Of a DNA stretch of 64,000 nucleotides, positions 1 through 9,120 are shown one piece after another. The position numbers and the translations under genes are program-made. The stretch's first letter is position 1, and the number at the start of each line of letters is the position of its first letter. The notes under the pieces are model-generated. The model saw only the letters and a list, made by a program, of their open reading frames with translations. It did no database searches and was not told the origin of the DNA. The stretch comes from UBA9611 sp965237595 (lineage in GTDB: Bacteria > Chloroflexota > Dehalococcoidia > Lucifugimonadales > UBA3495): assembly GCA_965237595.1 (NCBI GenBank), contig CBDEFY010000001.1, forward strand, positions 558,001 through 622,000, given 5' to 3'.

Positions 1-1
1 G

Positions 2-121
2 GATCGCTGGAGAATCGTGAAGAACCTCAAAGCGGATATCTGGCACAGGAGAGAGGCTGAGCAGAACCTGAGCCTGACTGGAAAGGCCTGCTTTCGGGAA
101 CTCAATATCGACTTCCGCTAA
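2..121 (+). CDS. C-terminal end of an unidentified protein (partial)
   Basis: An open frame enters from the left edge and ends in TAA at 119-121, giving about 39 residues that finish CFRELNIDFR. It is rich in basic and aromatic residues (RWRIVKNLKADIWHRR). I do not recognise the family. Nothing else is seen between its stop and the IS30 remnant at 348. Confidence 0.35.
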   Translation, partial: DRWRIVKNLKADIWHRREAEQNLSLTGKACFRELNIDFR

Positions 122-347
122 TGCAATCTCAGCATTTGCATAATATGTGGGTTTCATCTGTTCTGTCCCTGTTCCATTTCAATTTCCCCCACCAATACGC
201 CACAGCTCTGAACGCCAGTCAGAAGTGTTGGCCTTCCCACTGGATTCGGTTTCCGGGTTAGCTACACAAGGAATCTGGGAACGCCGCCGTACTCGACCGA
301 GATAACGGCGGACTCGGCGGCCTTGTCGTGCCGAGGCTGCGGAAGGC

Positions 348-1019
348 TCATGCAGGTTCTCCCTCATCGGGTTGAGACCGCCCTGCCAAAGCAGCGGAGA
401 GTCTTGCCACGAAGTCGTCCACCTCATCGGTGCTGTGGAATAGGCCCTCTAACCCCTGGGCCGATTCTCTCTCCTCTGGAGAGCTGCCGCTCCAGCGCCG
501 CACGTCGCACTCCGTTGTGTTGTCCGGCAGCCAGGATAAGAGGGACCCGGTGGGCGATGTGGGTGGCAGGGCTGCCGCCGCGCCGGCCCCGAAAGCCGCG
601 CTTGGCCTTGGCCCGGGGCAGGTAGTACCGCCAGGAGTAGTCCTTCTTCCGGGCCATCTGGGCGTAGATGAACCGGTAGATGCTCTCATGGGAGATGATC
701 CGTCGCCCCTCGTCCAGCGCGAGACGCCCGGCCACCTGCGCCGGAGACCAGCCCGCGCCCAGACCGGCGAGAACCACTCCCGCAGCGGACCGTCCCGCTC
801 CAGCCGGGAGCCCCGCCAACGACGGGCGTGGGCCTGCTGGTTTGCGTAGCGGGGCTGGTAGCCCAGGGTGCGGGAGCCGTTGCGCTTCAGCTCCCGAGCC
901 ACCGTCGATGGCGGGCGATCCACACCTGCTGCGATTTGCCGGAGCGAGGAGCCCTGGGAACGTAGACGGGCAATCTCACACCGCTCTTCCATGGTGACCT
1001 GCGTATATGCTTTTCCCAT
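348..1019 (-). pseudogene. IS30-family transposase, frameshifted and lacking the catalytic core
   Basis: The start at 1019 gives an IS30-type N-terminus (YTQVTMEERCEIARLRSQG, then SLRQIA and STVARELKRN), the helix-turn-helix of this family. The coding signal then moves to another minus frame (about 819-560) containing SPAQVAGRL, ISHESIYRFIYA and RYYLPRAKAKRG, which normally precede the DDE core. The DDE integrase core is absent; after roughly 550 only short unrelated frames remain, ending at 348. At least one frameshift plus an internal deletion make it a dead copy. The promoter-side IS end lies around 1020-1065. Confidence 0.75.
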
Positions 1020-1132
1020 GCCAACACCCTACTCTGGTGTTGCACTTCGTTTGTGAATTTAGGCCTGTCGCCATCTAGTATATACCTTAACCATTAGGTC
1101 GCAGCCCCATTGATGCACTGCCCTGCGCCCAA

Positions 1133-1186
1133 GTCGCAAGTAGTGTCGTGAGTCTGTCGCAAGTTTTGGCACGAGTTTGTCGCAAG
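1133..1186. repeat. Three GTCGCAAG direct repeats at exact 23-bp spacing
   Basis: GTCGCAAG occurs at 1133-1140, 1156-1163 and 1179-1186, with partly conserved spacers (GTGAGTCT, CGAGTTT). The last copy touches the stop of the fic gene at 1188. Iterated subterminal motifs of this kind are typical of IS21-type ends. There is no transposase beside it, so it may be a solo IS end or a protein-binding array. Confidence 0.4.
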
Positions 1187-1187
1187 A

Positions 1188-2234
1188 TCAGACGGTTCCA
1201 TCTGCGAGGACGTATTCGAGCCGGTTCGTGCTGCCCCGGCGGAGAAGCAATCCCTTCTCTATCAGTCCCCTGAGGTCACGTTGGAGCGTGCGCCGCTGAA
1301 TTCCTGGGCACAGATTCTCGAACTCGTTGATGGTAACTCTCCCGGACTCCAGCACATGACAAAGGGCGAGCACCTGTCGATCCGTCAGGTCGTGCCGGCG
1401 AGCGAGGATGTCCTGCTGAATCGCCAACTCTCCTCGCCGCTTGACCTCGGTGAGCTGGGTAGCAAGGCCGATAGTGAAAAATTCGATCCAACCCGTCATG
1501 TCCATATCCGTCTGTCGTACACTCTGGAGAGCACGGTAGAAGGCCATCCGGTCCCGGTCGTAGTACTCGCTGATGGTGAACAGCCGCTTGAAGTCGTAGC
1601 CCGCCCGGTAGAGACACAGGGTCGAGAGCAGCCTTGACGTGCGGCCGTTGCCGTCCAAAAACGGATGAATGTGAACCAGCTGGAACTGGGCGATCCCACT
1701 TGCAATGACCGGATGTATGTCGCTTGCCCGGTTCAACCAACTGACGAGCTCGCGCATGAGAATAGGAACGTCACCAACCGGAGGCGGTGTGTAGATCGTT
1801 TCGCCGGTCGCCGAGTTGACGATATAGTTCTGGACACGCCGATACTGCCCCGGCGCGGCGGACCCGCCACGGACGCCAGCCGCCAGGTGCTTGTGGATTT
1901 CAAGGATCAGTCTCTCGGTGATTGGACCGCCATCGTTCAGGTACGTGCTGACGAACTTGAAAGCGTCACGGTAGTTGAGCAGTTCGCGGGTGTCGTCCGG
2001 GTCCGCCCCAGGAACGTCATCGCCCGCCAGAAGGTCTGCTGCCTCCTCAATCGTAAGGCGAGTGCCCTCGATATGGGTCGTGTGGTGCGCTTCGAGAAGG
2101 AACGCCCGCGAGCGCATAGAGTCGATCCACTCGTCCGACAGACTCGCAGCGTCAAGGAACCCGCGGGCGCGCTCAATCTCGGTGAGGGCCGCTGCGATTG
2201 CGTTCGTAATGGAGAAGCGCGGAATGAACCTCAT
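1188..2234 (-). CDS. Fic-family protein (probable AMP transferase) with C-terminal winged helix
   Basis: The 348-residue protein carries the Fic motif HPFLDGNGR at residues 190-198. The invariant His and the anion-binding and Gly-Asn-Gly-Arg positions are all present, so it should be catalytically competent. TTHIEG at 52-57 matches the N-terminal inhibitory-helix motif (S/T)xxxE(G/N), where the Glu keeps the enzyme self-inhibited. The last ~70 residues (LTDRQVLALCHVLESG, then TLQRDLRGLIEKGLL) look like a winged helix-turn-helix. Fic enzymes transfer AMP from ATP to target-protein hydroxyls. The gene begins 20 bp after the type IIG enzyme on the same strand, so the two are probably one transcript. 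The target is unknown. Confidence 0.85.
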   Translation of the reverse strand: MRFIPRFSITNAIAAALTEIERARGFLDAASLSDEWIDSMRSRAFLLEAHHTTHIEGTRLTIEEAADLLAGDDVPGADPDDTRELLNYRDAFKFVSTYLNDGGPITERLILEIHKHLAAGVRGGSAAPGQYRRVQNYIVNSATGETIYTPPPVGDVPILMRELVSWLNRASDIHPVIASGIAQFQLVHIHPFLDGNGRTSRLLSTLCLYRAGYDFKRLFTISEYYDRDRMAFYRALQSVRQTDMDMTGWIEFFTIGLATQLTEVKRRGELAIQQDILARRHDLTDRQVLALCHVLESGRVTINEFENLCPGIQRRTLQRDLRGLIEKGLLLRRGSTNRLEYVLADGTV

Positions 2235-2254
2235 ACTGCTTTCGTCCCTCTCTC

Positions 2255-5200
2255 CTACACCGAGACCACTGTGTCCATATCCCCTGCGGCCAAGGCGTTC
2301 ATGTAGGCGAGAATGAGGTCCCGTGTGCGATAGGAGCTGAATTGAACCTCGTCTTGCCGCTGGACTATAGGGAAGGTGTCAAGCACGTAGCCCGCGTCCT
2401 CTCTGGATAACCCGTAGAGATGGAAGTAGAGGGCGTCGAGCCGCGCCCGCAGATGTCGGCGCTCCTCCTCATCCCAGGTGAACGGCGGGCCGTCATAGCC
2501 GAGGTCACGGGCGAATGGGGCCATGTCGTGCGCCGTGTAGGTGAGCCTCAGCACATGGTCCCGGACGAGGTCGCGGGCCGTCTTGTCACCGAACCGCTGA
2601 GCGTAGTCGTCGGGCGCGACAACGGGGAGTTGTTCGAGGATGAACAAATTCAAGGTCTGGCCTTGTACCTTCTGCCGCGTCGCGAAGTCGAAAACCATGG
2701 CATTGAGATTTGCAGCCAGCAACCATTCCTTGCGGTCTTCTGTTTCCGGCTTGAGAATTGGCACCTTGTTTCCGAATCCGACAGCAGGAAAAAGCGCGGC
2801 GATAAACGTCCTCACGTTTGTAGGCGCAGTAATCTCCTTGAATCCGAGAACCCAATTCATTCCTGGAGCCCAGCCGCATTCGGATTCCGGCACCCAGTAT
2901 TGAGGATCAGGCAGCCAATCCGGGTTGGCGTGCTCTTCAGCAGTGGCCTCTCGTGGCTGCGCCGGCCTATTCAGGTTCTCAGGGTTGACGACGACGCTGG
3001 CGGCTCGGTGATCTAACGCCTGCACCATCTTGCCCTCGTACAGGGGCAGGTACAGATCGTCGCCCCGCTTCCAGCGATTGCCCTGCACCGGATAGAAGCC
3101 CTCCGAATCGAGTTGGGTCGCCGTCCGAAACAGGTGTGAATCGTTGGTCATGTGAAACATTGTGGCGTACCGAACGGGCCACGCTTTGCGCTCCTCGCCC
3201 TGTGAGCGGTCGACGAGCACGGGATGCCGCTCGTAGATGCGCCGGGTGATGTCCGCGTCCCGCCTCGTGCGAAATATGGGCGCGGTGCCGGTGTTCGGGT
3301 TCACACGGGTGAAGTCCGAGGGGGCCAGGGGGAAGCAACGGTTCGGGTCGCTGATGGTTTCGATATCGTGTAGGAAGAAGGCGCACTCAGTCTCGTCGAA
3401 CCGCCGTTCCGCACCGCCGAATATCAGGGCGCAGAACTTGAACCGGGAGTCCACGTCGGGGAAGAAGGGCGGTAGCCCCGTTCCGAGTCGTCGATTCTCG
3501 AAGTCGAACAGCCCGGACACGCGGCCGCTGGTGGAGACGGACTTGAAGAAGTCCGCAGCCGTCTTGTCGGCGTAGATGCCGGAGGGCGTGAGCAGCCCGA
3601 CGAATCCGTCCGGCTTGATCAACCCCATGGCGCGCTCGACGAACAGCGAATAGAGGTTGATGTCGCCGCCGCCCAGCAGGGGATAGTTCCCGGACGCGCG
3701 AATCAACTCGCCCAGCTTATCCGCTCGCTCCTTCGCGGCGTCGAATTCGTCCGCCAGAGGCGCTCCCTTGTCACGCAGTTGCTGAATGCCTGTTTTCCGT
3801 GCGGCCGCTGTCGGGGCCAGAGCCAGCTCCGGTGAGCGCGTGGCGAACCACTCCACCTCTTGGAGTTTGATGCGGTCCCACGGCGGGTTGCCGATGACGG
3901 CGTCGAAGCCGCCAACCGGCTGTTCTTCCTGCCACCGCTGCCAGACGCCGGGGAAGGCCGCCTCCCAATGCAGGAAGCCTTCGCGGTCCGCGACGGACCG
4001 GGCATCGCTCCACAACTCTTTGAACCCTGACCAGGAAGTGTCATCGCCGCCGGTCTCTCCATCCCCAACGGCGTCAGGACCCCGCGCCAGGAGACTGTAC
4101 GCCTCGTTAGGCCGGCTGGCCAGAGCTTCAACCAGAGGAGTCTCGAGCGCGGTGCGCGCTTTCCCCTTCATGTCCGAGGTCAGCCAGCGCAGGCCGCACA
4201 CGAAATCAAGCAGGCCTCGAAGGTTGGCCGTCGTGTCCTCGACTCCACGGAACAACTCGGCCGACTCCCGGACCTCCGCAACGTCCGCGTCCGACATCTC
4301 CTCTATGCGCTGCATCCCACCAGTGGCGGCCTCCGCGCCGGCGATGGCGGAGCTTGCGAACAGCCCCCCAAGCCGGTTCAACTGAGCCGTGGCCTCCGGA
4401 ACACGGAGACCGACCAGGGAGTCGCCGCAGCGGAGGTGGTGGTCCAAGAACGACAGCGGGGCGCCGACCGTGAAGCTGTGCAGCCACAGCGACACCTTGG
4501 CGAGCTCGACGGTGAGCGGGTTCTTGTCCACGCCGTAGATGCAGCGTTTCAGCACCATCCGCCGGATGATGGATTGGTCGGTCAACTGGGCCTCGTCCAT
4601 AACCCAATCCGACGCTTGGGCTCGCTGGAGGATGTCTCGCCGAATTGCCGCCACCCGTTCCACAAGCGGGGATGAGTACTCGCCGTCCAGCCACTCCGGC
4701 GCCGCCGGCGCGTACTCCGCTACCTCCGCAATGTAGTCCGATAGGAAGTCAACGGCGGTGACCAGAAAGTGACCGCTTCCCATCGCCGGGTCCAGCACCT
4801 TCAGGTCGAGCACGGCTTCGGCCGGGTCCAGCGCAAGCAACTCGGCGTGTCGCTCGGCGATGGGACGATGGTCACTCCGCAACTCCTTCGACCTGTCCTC
4901 AAACGCCTTCAGTCGCTCTTCGGCCAGCGGCTTCAGGGTCCGGTCGACGATCAGGTCGACGAGCTCTTGAGGCGTGAAGAAGCTGCCGCTGTCCTTGCGG
5001 GCGTAGCTGTTGGGGCGCACTACGATCCCGCCATTGTCCTCCCGGACAGGCTCACGTTCCAGGAGCCTCTCGTAGATGGAGCCAAGCTGCTGCACGGACA
5101 TGTCCCGGTAGTTGACGAAGTGGCGTGCGCCTTCCGTCTCCGTGTGGCTTAGGTCGTAGATGATGTCGCCGACAATCTTGTCCGTAAGGCGGGCCGTCCT

Positions 5201-6295
5201 GAGCAATGGAGCGGCTTCGGATGCAAACAGGCCGCCGTTGTAGGGCGGCAGGCCGATGGACTCGTCGCCCTCGTCGATTTGGCGGAACAGCGTCATCAGG
5301 TGGTCGTAGTAGCTGGAGGCGCTGGCGGAGAAGACGCCGCCGCCTTGCATCCTGTGCGCCACGTGGTCGCGGACCGGCTTCCGCAAACCGTAGTCTTCGT
5401 ACCGCCGATCGTTCACAGGAAGCAGTCCCCGGTCCTCGGCGTAGAGCACGAAGAGCAGCCGGTAGAGAAGGATAAGGGCTGCGTGGCGGACGCGTGACAG
5501 ATCTTCGCCGGTGCCGTCGGCCAGGGCTTGCACCAGCTTGGGAAAGACCCTCTCGAATACGACGCTGGATAGGTCCTGCGCCACCTTCTCCTCGTACCGC
5601 CTCCCCTGAGCTAGCGCCGCTTCCAGGAAGCTGGTCGTGGCCCCCTGCTGCGGGGTGAAGGAATCGCGACGGAACAGCAGGTAGAAGAGGCGGAGCCCGT
5701 CCTCGCCGCCGGACTCCAGCATCTCTCCGAGGTCGGCCTCGAAGTAGCCGGTGGCGCGTGGGCGGGCGCGGTAGTCATAGAGACGCCACAGGCCGCCGTT
5801 GGTCAGGAACCCCCACCGGATTCGGCTCTCCGACTCGATGTCAGCCGTCGAGAGGTATCGGAGAATTTGGCCGTGGGGCGTCCTGGATTGGCGTCCGGTG
5901 TCCCTGTCGCGGGCATCGAGGGAGAGACCGAACCGCTTGCTCTCCTCCACCACGATGGCATCCCGGAATCGTTCCTCAGGGATGGTCCTCCCGGCGGCGC
6001 GCTCCTTAGATGCGGCATCGGTGAAGAGGAGATAGTCGGGTATGTCCTCGTTGCGGGTTGTCCCCTGCTGGGGAAGGTAGTCGGCCCATCCCAAGAGTTC
6101 CAGTACCGGGCGAATCAGCTCCTGCTCGGTGACGGCCTCGTTGGGGCCTTCGGAGCCGCTCAGCGCGTCGTAGCGTTGACGAACGCCATTCCGAAATGCG
6201 GCAAATGCCGTCGAGTCCGAGATGGACGTGCGCCACTCGGCGGTCGCCTTTATGCCTTCGGTCAGGAAGTAGTTGGTGAACAGATTGCCGGGCAT
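2255..6295 (-). CDS. Type IIG restriction-modification enzyme (Eco57I-like, endonuclease + N6-adenine methylase)
   Basis: This 1346-residue protein has an N-terminal PD-(D/E)XK-like nuclease pattern (IPDYLLF at about 85-91 and VVEESK at 115-120). The SAM-binding motif I is VLDPAMGSGHFL near residue 500, and the catalytic motif IV is GNPPWD near 800, the NPPW form of N6-adenine methylases. The C-terminal ~350 residues would hold the target-recognition region. Such enzymes methylate one adenine of a target site and cleave unmodified DNA. BREX PglX and DISARM-type methylases share the methylase core, but no other BREX or DISARM gene is nearby and the N-terminal nuclease pattern favours type IIG. 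It lies between a mazF remnant and fic. The frame is intact and full length. Confidence 0.8.
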   Translation of the reverse strand: MPGNLFTNYFLTEGIKATAEWRTSISDSTAFAAFRNGVRQRYDALSGSEGPNEAVTEQELIRPVLELLGWADYLPQQGTTRNEDIPDYLLFTDAASKERAAGRTIPEERFRDAIVVEESKRFGLSLDARDRDTGRQSRTPHGQILRYLSTADIESESRIRWGFLTNGGLWRLYDYRARPRATGYFEADLGEMLESGGEDGLRLFYLLFRRDSFTPQQGATTSFLEAALAQGRRYEEKVAQDLSSVVFERVFPKLVQALADGTGEDLSRVRHAALILLYRLLFVLYAEDRGLLPVNDRRYEDYGLRKPVRDHVAHRMQGGGVFSASASSYYDHLMTLFRQIDEGDESIGLPPYNGGLFASEAAPLLRTARLTDKIVGDIIYDLSHTETEGARHFVNYRDMSVQQLGSIYERLLEREPVREDNGGIVVRPNSYARKDSGSFFTPQELVDLIVDRTLKPLAEERLKAFEDRSKELRSDHRPIAERHAELLALDPAEAVLDLKVLDPAMGSGHFLVTAVDFLSDYIAEVAEYAPAAPEWLDGEYSSPLVERVAAIRRDILQRAQASDWVMDEAQLTDQSIIRRMVLKRCIYGVDKNPLTVELAKVSLWLHSFTVGAPLSFLDHHLRCGDSLVGLRVPEATAQLNRLGGLFASSAIAGAEAATGGMQRIEEMSDADVAEVRESAELFRGVEDTTANLRGLLDFVCGLRWLTSDMKGKARTALETPLVEALASRPNEAYSLLARGPDAVGDGETGGDDTSWSGFKELWSDARSVADREGFLHWEAAFPGVWQRWQEEQPVGGFDAVIGNPPWDRIKLQEVEWFATRSPELALAPTAAARKTGIQQLRDKGAPLADEFDAAKERADKLGELIRASGNYPLLGGGDINLYSLFVERAMGLIKPDGFVGLLTPSGIYADKTAADFFKSVSTSGRVSGLFDFENRRLGTGLPPFFPDVDSRFKFCALIFGGAERRFDETECAFFLHDIETISDPNRCFPLAPSDFTRVNPNTGTAPIFRTRRDADITRRIYERHPVLVDRSQGEERKAWPVRYATMFHMTNDSHLFRTATQLDSEGFYPVQGNRWKRGDDLYLPLYEGKMVQALDHRAASVVVNPENLNRPAQPREATAEEHANPDWLPDPQYWVPESECGWAPGMNWVLGFKEITAPTNVRTFIAALFPAVGFGNKVPILKPETEDRKEWLLAANLNAMVFDFATRQKVQGQTLNLFILEQLPVVAPDDYAQRFGDKTARDLVRDHVLRLTYTAHDMAPFARDLGYDGPPFTWDEEERRHLRARLDALYFHLYGLSREDAGYVLDTFPIVQRQDEVQFSSYRTRDLILAYMNALAAGDMDTVVSV

Positions 6296-6324
6296 GTCAG
6301 GTCCTAACCTCCGGTTTCATGTCA

Positions 6325-6585
6325 TCACTCCAAGAGCACACTGATCTGCTCCAGCGCCTCTCCAACAACCTGCCGGGGGGCATGGCTCTCGAAACGGGCG
6401 CGTCTCGCCCGCCAGTCCAGGCTCTTGACCTGGTCGGCCAGCACAACTCCCGAGACGCTGCTTGTCGCGGGGAGGAGTACTTCAAAGGGGTATCCCTTGA
6501 CTCTTGACGTTATTGGACGGGGATTATCTACTCGACACAAGACCCATTCAAGAGAGAGGGCATCATGGACTGGGATAAGATCCAT
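6325..6585 (-). pseudogene. MazF/PemK toxin remnant (C-terminal half)
   Basis: The C-terminal ~63 residues match the end of MazF toxins: PITSRVKGYPFEVLLP, then GVVLADQVKSLDWRARRARF. The first ~22 residues (MDLIPVHDALSLEWV...) do not look like MazF; the usual N-terminal SH3-like strands with the RRPALVV region are missing. The fusion point is near 6510. It ends 30 bp upstream of the type IIG start. With its N-terminus gone it is unlikely to be an active RNase. No MazE-like antitoxin is visible. Confidence 0.7.
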
Positions 6586-7009
6586 AGTATTCAGGATCTT
6601 CTTGACCCCACAAGCTCTGATAACTCTGAACAGTATGATACAAAAAGGACCGAAGCCAACGAGCTGCCTTTTCCTCCTCTAAGGTTAACATTGGAAGATT
6701 CTGCATCGAACTTTCCAACTGTCTCTCCAGATCAGCAAGCAAGGATGAAGCTGTCACTTGTTGCTGAAGCGGCAGAGATGTTTCTGAGAAGACTTTCGCA
6801 AGAGCAATGATAAAGGCACCTATAGCTCTGGGGGTGTACTTATCAGGGGCCATGACAAACTCGTCTATGTCCTCGTCAAGGAAATCTTCAATAACTACGC
6901 CCCCTACGGCAAACAACCCTGGGATGTTAATAGTCGTTTGGGACCACCGAAACGATATTAAGTGCTCGCACAACTTGCCGGAAGTTCCAAGGAGTAAGGT
7001 GGACCCCAT
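6563..7009 (-). CDS. Hypothetical protein, 148 residues
   Basis: An acidic, Leu-rich reading frame ending in GQEDPEYYGSYPSP. The middle (AIGAFIIALAKVFSET, LLADLERQLESSMQNL) could form amphipathic helices. I do not recognise a family. The start codon falls inside a sequence resembling the end of the IS3 elements found elsewhere in the window (GTGGACCCC followed by an AAGACAG-like block, about 6998-7019). The native N-terminus may therefore be lost. Its 3' end overlaps the mazF remnant in another frame. Confidence 0.4.
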   Translation of the reverse strand: MGSTLLLGTSGKLCEHLISFRWSQTTINIPGLFAVGGVVIEDFLDEDIDEFVMAPDKYTPRAIGAFIIALAKVFSETSLPLQQQVTASSLLADLERQLESSMQNLPMLTLEEEKAARWLRSFLYHTVQSYQSLWGQEDPEYYGSYPSP

Positions 7010-7038
7010 TATTAAGACAGCACGAGGGCTAAATTAAG

Positions 7039-8781
7039 CCCATATTTCCCAGTTAGGATAACAGTGTGATGCGGTATATAGGCAACGTTCTTGCTTTTGT
7101 AGTCGTCTCATGAACTTTTCACCAACATCTCGGCTATAATACATTCATTAGAATAGTAAGATTCTTCAGATAGCGTAACAACCCCGGAGGCACCTGATGG
7201 GTGACGGCGACAAAACCCCTCTCCGGCTCCAGTTCAACCCCAAAGTCCGTCTGGAGTTTCACGGTGCCACCATCACTTCCGATGCCGGACTCTTGCCCAT
7301 TCGAGAGCTGGATGATGCCCTGGGCCTTACCCATATTGCTGCCGACTATCTCCAGGAAAGCCGCTCCGGTCGCAACATCCGACACCACCTCGTCCCGCTG
7401 CTCAGACAGTCCATCTACAGCCGCTTGGCCGGCTACGATGACACCAATGATGCCGAACGCCTTTCCCAAGACCCAGCCATGAGAGTCGTCGTGGGCTGGC
7501 AAGGATCAGACCGGAACGCCGCCAGCACCAACACCGTGAGCCGCTTTGAAACTGAAACTCTGACCCAACAGGACAACCTGCAGGGGCTGGCACGAATGAA
7601 TCCCCAATGGGTGGAAGATGCTATGGCCCATACTCCACACCAGCGAGTGATTCTGGACATGGACAGCTCGGAGAGTCCAGTGCATGGCCATCAGGAGGGT
7701 GCCGCCTACAATGGGCACTTCGAGTGTGTCTGCTATCATCCCCTCTTTCTATTCAACCAGTTCGGCGATTGTGAAGGAGCGACGCTACGCCCCGGCAACG
7801 TCCATAGCGCCGAGGGCTGGCAGGAACTCCTTGAGCCGGTGGTGAAAAGATACCAGAGGAAGGGACGGCGGCTGTTGTTCCGGGGTGATGCCGCCTTTGG
7901 CAAGCCAGAGGTGTACGAGTACTTGGAACAAGAGATGATTGGGTACGCCATCCGGCTTTCAGCTAACGCGGTACTTCAGAGAGAAATCGCGCACCTGCTG
8001 GTACGACCTGCCGACTGGTCTTCCAGGAGGCCGATCGTCTCCTACTACGACTTCACTTACCAGGCCCAGAGCTGGAGTATTTCCCGGCGAGTAGTAGCCA
8101 AGGTGGAGTGGCATCAGGGGGAGTTATTTCCCAGGGTAGGCTTCATCGTGACCAACCTGAGCTATCCACCCAAAGGCATAGTCCGCTTTTACAATGGCCG
8201 TGGCACAGCGGAGCAGTGGATCAAGGAGGGCAAGTACGCCCTGAACTGGACCAGACTGTCCTGTCACAAGTTCGTGGCCAACCAGGCGAGGCTATGGCTG
8301 TTCGTTCTGGCGTACAATCTGGGAAACTTCATGAGAAGGTTGGCTTTGCCGGAGGATATGAAGCATTGGACTCTGACCAGTCTTCAGACTAGGCTGATCA
8401 AGACGGGTGGGCGACTGGTACGCCATGCCAGGAGGATGGTGTTTCAGCTTGCCGAGGTGCTGGTGACCAGGGAAATGCTCACCGGGATACTAGAACGGAT
8501 CAGCCGGCTTCGGCTGGCACCTGGCTAGCTTGCTTTGAGAGCACCGGTATTTAGGACAGTTATGGGGTCGTCAAGAGTAAATGGGCCGCCACGAGGGAGA
8601 CGCTTGGGCAAGGGCAGAGGATTTGGAATTTCTACGCTCGTTAGGACGATGGATATCCTATGAGAGTGGAGCAATTGAGTGAATCGGAGCGCAGTTGACG
8701 CGCTCAGGATACCGTACTATAGTTCCCGCCGCACAGGATGACACCGGTTCAGGGAAATCAGGTTGATCTGGGAAATTCAGG
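7039..8781 (+). mobile_element. IS1380-family insertion sequence, copy 1 (complete, 1743 bp)
   Basis: The left end starts CCCATATTTCCCAG and the right end reads CTGGGAAATTCAGG, imperfect inverted repeats sharing TTTCCCAG. The element is co-extensive with the inverted copy at 60874-62616. Flanks are TTAAG on the left and CTAAG on the right, a near-perfect 5-bp target duplication, so this copy moved fairly recently. It interrupts a methyltransferase gene on its right side. Confidence 0.9.
7197..8528 (+). CDS. IS1380-family transposase
   Basis: A 443-residue intact transposase starting MGDGDKTPLRLQFNPKVRLEF. Recognisable features are LDMDSSESPVHGHQEG (first catalytic Asp block) and LLFRGDAAFGKPEVYEYLE (second Asp). 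ERGTAEQWIKEGK-type spacing to the catalytic Glu appears here as GRGTAEQWIKEGKYAL. The protein is identical in the predicted sequence to the copy at 61127-62458. Both copies appear functional. Confidence 0.92.
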   Translation: MGDGDKTPLRLQFNPKVRLEFHGATITSDAGLLPIRELDDALGLTHIAADYLQESRSGRNIRHHLVPLLRQSIYSRLAGYDDTNDAERLSQDPAMRVVVGWQGSDRNAASTNTVSRFETETLTQQDNLQGLARMNPQWVEDAMAHTPHQRVILDMDSSESPVHGHQEGAAYNGHFECVCYHPLFLFNQFGDCEGATLRPGNVHSAEGWQELLEPVVKRYQRKGRRLLFRGDAAFGKPEVYEYLEQEMIGYAIRLSANAVLQREIAHLLVRPADWSSRRPIVSYYDFTYQAQSWSISRRVVAKVEWHQGELFPRVGFIVTNLSYPPKGIVRFYNGRGTAEQWIKEGKYALNWTRLSCHKFVANQARLWLFVLAYNLGNFMRRLALPEDMKHWTLTSLQTRLIKTGGRLVRHARRMVFQLAEVLVTREMLTGILERISRLRLAPG

Positions 8782-8782
8782 C

Positions 8783-9070
8783 TAAGAGGGGTTCCAGGAA
8801 CGAGTATGCGACAGTCATTTCACGACTGGAGATGATGCCGCCAGGTTTCAAGATCCTCTTCACCTCGGCCAGTACAGCCTGTGTATCCAGAACGTGCATG
8901 AGAACGGCATGGCAGTGGGCTGCATCGAAGGAGTCATCTTCGAAGGGAAGGTCAGTCACACCGCCGACGTGGAATGTCGGGTTCTCGTGTCCACCTGCCC
9001 CGGCGACAGATCGGGCCAGACTAATCTGCCACTCTTCCATGAGCGGTCCTTGTACTGAACGCAACCCCAC
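8783..9070 (-). pseudogene. Class I SAM-dependent methyltransferase fragment
   Basis: The frame reads HENPTFHVGGVTDLPFEDDSFDAAHCHAVLMHV..., then VLAEVKRILKPGGI: motifs II to V of Methyltransf_11-type enzymes. Motif I (the GxGxG SAM loop) is absent because an in-frame TAG lies upstream of GYLDVAPRWVG. The 3' end is cut by the IS1380 end, which supplies the TGA stop. No substrate can be inferred. Confidence 0.75.
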
Positions 9071-9120
9071 CCACCTCGGCGCAACATCCAGGTATCCCTA
9101 GAAGCGTAGCCCCCTGGGGT

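Noticed and set aside
1133..1186. Possible CRISPR array
   Set aside because: Only three 8-bp repeats with semi-conserved 15-bp spacers and no cas genes. No CRISPR array is seen anywhere in the window.
2255..6295. BREX PglX or DISARM methylase
   Set aside because: No brxA/B/C/Z, pglZ or drm genes adjoin it, and the N-terminal nuclease-like motif fits type IIG better.
6565..6810. 81-residue plus-strand ORF in the 148-residue gene region
   Set aside because: It is antisense to the longer minus frame and has no ribosome-binding site. The minus frame is slightly more plausible, though neither is certain.
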